Positions 59,592 through 64,000 of a stretch of DNA of 64,000 nucleotides are shown here, in pieces (the stretch's first letter is position 1; each line of letters begins with the position of its first letter). The position numbers and the translations under genes are program-made. Source of the stretch: an uncultured Alistipes sp. (GTDB lineage Bacteria > Bacteroidota > Bacteroidia > Bacteroidales > Rikenellaceae). The stretch is from assembly GCA_947573795.1 (NCBI GenBank), contig CANPHE010000011.1, positions 1-64,000 on the forward strand, read 5' to 3'. Below the pieces are notes generated by a model. It was not told the origin of the DNA. It searched no databases and worked only from the letters and a program-made list of their open reading frames with translations.

Positions 59592-60569
59592 ATGAGTTTG
59601 CTCGAAAACGTAAAACAGTACACGGGTTCCGACCTGGAACAGATCTTTTTCCGCCCCATGCTGACGGGCGAATCGGCCCTCGACCTGGGCGTACGCGTCC
59701 TCTACAACCTTCCGACACCCACGCGCGTGCATCTGTGGGACGGGCAGCGCAACATTCTCCAGAAGTTCGATGCGGCGGGCTGGAAGGGCGGCAAGGCTGC
59801 CAAGAAGTACCAGAAGACCATTCCGCTCTCGCCGGTGAAGGCCGAGCTGGGCTTCTCGGCCGCCGACTATTTCTCGATGGTCTACGAGAAGATCGCCGCG
59901 CGTGCCGACGTCAACATGGACGATCTGAGCGGCACGGAGCTCGAACAGGCCGAAACGGCGCTTTTCCGTCAGGCGTTGGCGGAGAATATCCGCGCGACGA
60001 TGTGGGTCGGCGACACGGCGGCGACGAGCGGCTACAACACCTTCGACGGATTCCTCAAATCGATCGCGGCGGCCGATACGAGCGGTGCGATATACAGCGA
60101 TACGTACTCCAGCACGGAAATCGCCGCGGCGGGAAAAGTCGTCGAGTTGTTCGACGACCTTTGGCAGAACGCCGGATCGGTGCTCCAGGGGCTCAAGGGC
60201 GAGGGGCAGCTGGCTTTCTTCGTCACCTCGGATATCTGCTATCTCTACGAGAAGTATCTCGACTCGAAGGGGGTGGACGCCGCTTATACCGATGCGGTGA
60301 ACGGTCGTCAGCGGCTTACCTACCACGGCATTCCGGTGATCGACGTGCGGCTGGGCAACTACCTCACGGGAACGTCGTATCCGCAGTCGTTCTGCCTGCT
60401 GACCGACCGCCGCAATCTCGTGCTGGCCGTCAATACCTCGGAGTTCCCGGGCAATGAGGTACGCATGTGGTACAATCCCGACGAGATGGAGAACCGCCAG
60501 CGTGCGGTCTTCATGGCCGGATGCGAGGTGCTGGACGAGGCGCTGGTCGCTTACGCTTACAGTGCTTGA
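59592..60569 (+). CDS. Major capsid protein-like
   Basis: MSLLENVKQYTGSDLEQIFFRPMLTGESALDLGVRVLYNLP...; 325 aa, HK97-type capsid-like composition; between protease and portal. Start trimmed from 59382. Confidence 0.65.
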   Translation: MSLLENVKQYTGSDLEQIFFRPMLTGESALDLGVRVLYNLPTPTRVHLWDGQRNILQKFDAAGWKGGKAAKKYQKTIPLSPVKAELGFSAADYFSMVYEKIAARADVNMDDLSGTELEQAETALFRQALAENIRATMWVGDTAATSGYNTFDGFLKSIAAADTSGAIYSDTYSSTEIAAAGKVVELFDDLWQNAGSVLQGLKGEGQLAFFVTSDICYLYEKYLDSKGVDAAYTDAVNGRQRLTYHGIPVIDVRLGNYLTGTSYPQSFCLLTDRRNLVLAVNTSEFPGNEVRMWYNPDEMENRQRAVFMAGCEVLDEALVAYAYSA

Positions 60570-60643
60570 CGGGGCGATGCCGACCCGCGGGAATCATTCC
60601 CGCGGGCTTCGGCCCCTCTTTTTCCGATCGTATCTAAAACCCG

Positions 60644-61882
60644 ATGAAGATGAACGAACAACGTAAGATCAAAACGACGGTCGGTGTGGGCAACCGTGCC
60701 CCCGATCCTTATATCGTGCTCGGCGCAGGACGCGTCGAGAGCGACAAATTCTGGCGCTGGGGCGACGACAATCTTTTCCCCGACGCTCTGGCGTTGATGG
60801 CCCGCCGTTCGACGACCCACCGCCGCATCATCAACGACAAGGCCGACTATATCTCGGGCAAGGGATTCGCCTGCGACGCGGAGCGGTATCCGGAGCTGGC
60901 GGCTTTCGTCCGCCGGGTGAACGGCCGCGGCGAGAGCCTGCGGCAGGTGCTCAACAAACTCGCCTTCGACAAGGCGCTCTTCGGAAACGCCTTCCTGGAG
61001 GTGGTGACCGACCCCGCACACGGGTTTCTCTCGCTCTACCACCAGGATGCGTCGCAGTGTCGGGTCGCGCGCGATTCGCAGCACGTGCTGCTGCACCACG
61101 ACTGGCGGGCGTTCCGCGCCTCGGAGGCGCGCGTGCTGCCGCTCTATCCGCTTTTCGAGCCTCAGGACGACGGATCGCTGCGTGCCGTGATCCACTACAA
61201 GGATTACGAACCGATGTTCGAGCACTACGGCGTGCCGCCCTACATCGCCGGATTCGGCGTTTCGGCCATCGCCTACAAGACCGACCGGTGGAATATCTCG
61301 CGGCTCGACAATTCGTTCCAGCTCTCCGGTGTGATGATGCTCGACTCGACGGTGGACAGCGACGCCGAAGCCGAGCGCATCGTGCGGCTCGCCGAGCAGA
61401 AGTTCGCGGGCAAGCCCGGACAGGTGATGTTCGTTATCCGCGACGGCGGCGAGGAGAACGACAATTCGCGTTTCATCCCCATCGCATCGCAGAACGAGGG
61501 CGACTGGCAGGCGTTGCACGAGCAGGCCGTGTCGGATATCGTCGTGGCCCATTCGTGGTTCCGCACGTTGAGCGGTCTGGACTATGCCGGAGGTTTCAGT
61601 GCCGAACGAATCCTGCACGAATACGAGGTGGCGCTCAATACGGTGATCCTGGCCGAACAGGCCGAGCTCGTGGAGCCCATCCGCGGGGCGATCGGCGCCG
61701 TACTGGGGCTCGACGCTTCGTCGCTCGAAGTCGTCAACCGTCCGCCGACGCGTTCGAAACCTATTTACATGAAGGTCTGGGAGGCTCGCAAAGCCGACGG
61801 CCTGGATTTCGACCCCGACGATCCGAAGCAGCAGGCTTTTCTTTCGGAGATTACCAAATACAATATCCGGAGCATCGAGTAA
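60644..61882 (+). CDS. Phage portal protein
   Basis: 412 aa; RRIINDKADYISGKGF, FDKALFGNAFLEVV, YEPMFEHYGVPPYIAG typical of Bacteroidetes phage portals. Confidence 0.75.
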   Translation: MKMNEQRKIKTTVGVGNRAPDPYIVLGAGRVESDKFWRWGDDNLFPDALALMARRSTTHRRIINDKADYISGKGFACDAERYPELAAFVRRVNGRGESLRQVLNKLAFDKALFGNAFLEVVTDPAHGFLSLYHQDASQCRVARDSQHVLLHHDWRAFRASEARVLPLYPLFEPQDDGSLRAVIHYKDYEPMFEHYGVPPYIAGFGVSAIAYKTDRWNISRLDNSFQLSGVMMLDSTVDSDAEAERIVRLAEQKFAGKPGQVMFVIRDGGEENDNSRFIPIASQNEGDWQALHEQAVSDIVVAHSWFRTLSGLDYAGGFSAERILHEYEVALNTVILAEQAELVEPIRGAIGAVLGLDASSLEVVNRPPTRSKPIYMKVWEARKADGLDFDPDDPKQQAFLSEITKYNIRSIE

Positions 61883-61914
61883 TTCAGAATTTAGGCGTGC
61901 TTTGTGCGGCTTTT

Positions 61915-62063
61915 GCGAGTCGTAGCCTGCGGGGCGAGCCCGGCCAAGAGCCGGGTATTATGGGGAAATGGCAGCGAATTTTGCTTCTTGCCGTCATCTG
62001 TCCCCGGACTAAGGCGAGCCTCCGCCCGGGGGAGGCTACGGCTCGCGCGATCCTGTGGATCGC
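61915..62063 (-). repeat. Structured intergenic repeat family B, copy 3
   Basis: Reverse complement contains AGTCCGGGGACAGATGACGGCAAGAAGCAAAATTCGCTGCC, identical to copy 2 over 41 nt. Confidence 0.85.
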
Positions 62064-62120
62064 ATATTGTCGCAAAGAAAAGAATCGCCCGAGCGATTCA
62101 TCACCATCGAAACCATCCTT

Positions 62121-62594
62121 ATGAAAACATTGATAGCAACCCATCGGGCCCAGGAACTCGCCTTCGCCAGAGGCGAATACCTGCCGCCCGAGACCCTCGC
62201 GCCCGGCGATGTCGCCGCGGCCGAGCAGCGTCATATCCTCCCCGTCGTGGGGCGGGCGCTCTACGAAAAGATGCTCGACGGAGCCTACGGGGAATTCGTC
62301 GCAGAGTACCTGGAGGTCCCCGTGGCGCTCTTCGCGCGTCTGGCGGTTCAATCGGGGCTCGACGTCCGTACGGGACGCCGCGGAACGACAGCGCCCAAAT
62401 CCTCCTGCTCGCAACCGGCCGACGCTGCGGCGCTGCGGCGATTGCGGAACTCGCTGCGCATGCGAGCCCGTGCGCTCCTGCGCCGCGCTTCGGAGTACCT
62501 GGTCGCCCACCGCGACGAATTTCCCGAATACGATCCCGCACGGGATATCTGCAACCGTTGCACGACCGATGGAAACCTGGTACAGACTCGTTAG
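62121..62594 (+). CDS. Small hypothetical protein in connector position
   Basis: 157 aa from ATG 62121; upstream part of ORF 62055 is repeat B sequence. Confidence 0.55.
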   Translation: MKTLIATHRAQELAFARGEYLPPETLAPGDVAAAEQRHILPVVGRALYEKMLDGAYGEFVAEYLEVPVALFARLAVQSGLDVRTGRRGTTAPKSSCSQPADAAALRRLRNSLRMRARALLRRASEYLVAHRDEFPEYDPARDICNRCTTDGNLVQTR

Positions 62595-62994
62595 CGGTGC
62601 GGCGGCGAGCCTCGCCGCGCTGTTCGCCCCGATCGGGCCGCTCGTCGCCACGACGCTGCTATTCATCGCCGTGGATTTTCTTTCGGGAGTCGCTGCCGAC
62701 CGTGCGACGGCGTGCCGCGATCGAAGGAAATGGTATTTCGAAAGCCGCAAGGCGTGGCGCACGGTGGTGAAGGCCGCATTGGCGGTGACGATGATCGCCA
62801 TGGCATGGCTGCTGGACTGCTGCGTGCTGGATTTTCTGGAGCTCCGCTCGGCGAAACTGCTGGCGGGCTTCGCCTGCGGTGTGGAGCTGTGGTCGTTCCT
62901 TGAAAATGCGGCTCAGCTGTCCGATGCCCCGCTTTTCGGCTGGTTGCGGCGCTACGTACACCGCAGAATCCGGGAGGAGGTGGGCGATGAGTAG
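62569..62994 (+). CDS. Phage holin-family-like membrane protein
   Basis: METWYRLVSGAAASLAALFAPIGPLVATTLLFIAVDFLSGVAADR...; TM helices, overlaps neighbours. Confidence 0.7.
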   Translation: METWYRLVSGAAASLAALFAPIGPLVATTLLFIAVDFLSGVAADRATACRDRRKWYFESRKAWRTVVKAALAVTMIAMAWLLDCCVLDFLELRSAKLLAGFACGVELWSFLENAAQLSDAPLFGWLRRYVHRRIREEVGDE

Positions 62995-63388
62995 GGGACT
63001 GCGGAACTGCAATCCCGGCAATATCCGCCTCTCCGGGGTGCGTTACAAAGGCGAGGTACGGCCCTCGCGCGATCCCGAATTCCGGCAGTTCGAAACCATG
63101 GCCTGGGGCTATCGGGCGATCTTCGTGCTGTTGGACACCTACCGCCTGCGGCACGGACTGCGCACGATCGCCGAGATGATCGCGCGCTGGGCACCGCCCT
63201 CGGAAAACCGCACGCAGAGCTATATCCGTGCCGTATGCGAACGCACGGGCATCGGCCCTGCGGAGCCGATCGATACGCGCAGTGCCGCGACGATGATCCC
63301 CCTCGCGGCCGCCATTTCGCGGGTCGAGAACGGCCGGGATGCGGAAATGCGCGACGTCGAGCAGGGGTGGGCGTTGTTCGTGGGCTGA
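62987..63388 (+). CDS. Phage structural / lysozyme-like protein (RGLRNCNPGNIR family)
   Basis: MSRGLRNCNPGNIRLSGVRYKGEV...TYRLRHGLRTIAEMIARWAPPSENRTQSYI; 133 aa. Confidence 0.7.
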   Translation: MSRGLRNCNPGNIRLSGVRYKGEVRPSRDPEFRQFETMAWGYRAIFVLLDTYRLRHGLRTIAEMIARWAPPSENRTQSYIRAVCERTGIGPAEPIDTRSAATMIPLAAAISRVENGRDAEMRDVEQGWALFVG

Positions 63389-63420
63389 ATGATATATACG
63401 ATTTTATACTGTCTTCGGCC

Positions 63421-63532
63421 TTTCGACTGTGGTTTCACTTTAGACGGCTGAAATCTCGCGGCCTTTGGCCGCGTTTATAAATCTGACCCCCCCCCACCTC
63501 AGGCAGGGGCTTCGGGTGCAAGCAGCGAGGTT
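63421..63532 (+). repeat. Dispersed repeat family E, copy 2
   Basis: TTTCGACTGT...TCGCGGCCTTTGGCCGCGTTTATAAATCTGACCCC...GGGGCTTCGGGTGCAA. Confidence 0.7.
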
Positions 63533-63610
63533 TTCGGTTTTTGAGTTCGGTTCAATCGCATATGGTTGCTGAATTTCGTATATTTGCGTCCGAATAGATT
63601 ATCGAAAGTC

Positions 63611-64000
63611 GTGAAACTCGTCCGTTTGTCCTCCCGCCTGGAACGCATGCCGATGCTGCGGGCCTTGGTGCCCTTCGCGGCGGGCATCGTCGTCGGGGAG
63701 TATTACGATCTTCCGGTGTGGTTTCTGGCACTCTCTTTCGTCCTGACGGGCGCGGTGGCTCTGCTGCTGCGCTCGTCGGCGTGTATGGCGGCGATGCTCT
63801 TTGCGGCGGGGTTCGGCGCTGCGGAACTGCGCACGGAGCACCCGACCGTGCCGCTCGATGCGGCGACGGTTTTCGAAATCGTCGTGTCCGACTTCCCTGC
63901 GGAGCGGGGTGCGTACCGCACGGTCGAAGGAAGGGTCGAAGCGTGGCGCGATCCTCGGGACGGAGGCTGGTACGCCTCGGGCGACCGCATCGTCGTGCGG
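63611..64000 (+). CDS. comEC: ComEC/Rec2-family competence protein, N-terminus (runs off right edge)
   Basis: GTG start; VKLVRLSSRLERMPMLRALVPFAAGIVVGEYYDLPVWFLALSFVLTGAVALLLR... open to 64000; TATATTTG box at 63579-63586. Confidence 0.65.
   Translation, partial: MKLVRLSSRLERMPMLRALVPFAAGIVVGEYYDLPVWFLALSFVLTGAVALLLRSSACMAAMLFAAGFGAAELRTEHPTVPLDAATVFEIVVSDFPAERGAYRTVEGRVEAWRDPRDGGWYASGDRIVVR

Noticed and set aside
62055-62120. Upstream start of ORF 62055..62594
   Set aside because: Sequence there belongs to the family B repeat edge; ATG 62121 is the better start.

Overview
GC-rich 64 kb window from a Bacteroidales-type chromosome. TAnnTTTG promoters, SusC/SusD pairs and the housekeeping set suggest an Alistipes-like genome; this is inference, no search was run. 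Left part (0-19 kb): glycogen synthase/phosphorylase fusion, hemW, pentapeptide protein, ORF6N protein, a 6S-like RNA, queD, polA, OMP and lipoproteins, tRNA-Thr(CGT), CstA-like transporter, rpmH (absent from the ORF track), murA, tdk. Middle (19.5-49.7 kb): a large polysaccharide utilization locus with an AraC regulator, MFS sugar porter, DUF5107/TPR protein, GH30, two SusC/SusD pairs, a surface lipoprotein, three GH2-type enzymes, an SGNH-GH105 fusion and a heparinase II/III-type lyase. Right part: DUF4924, Pit transporter, CorA, MqnA, a DnaA-box cluster, then an 8 kb phage-derived head/lysis gene island without a visible terminase or integrase, then the start of comEC. The most notable unexplained structure is several families of dispersed, strongly structured intergenic elements. 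Their stems vary in a compensatory way between copies, and two of them lie between genes of the phage-derived island. All calls come from reading the sequence and supplied translations.
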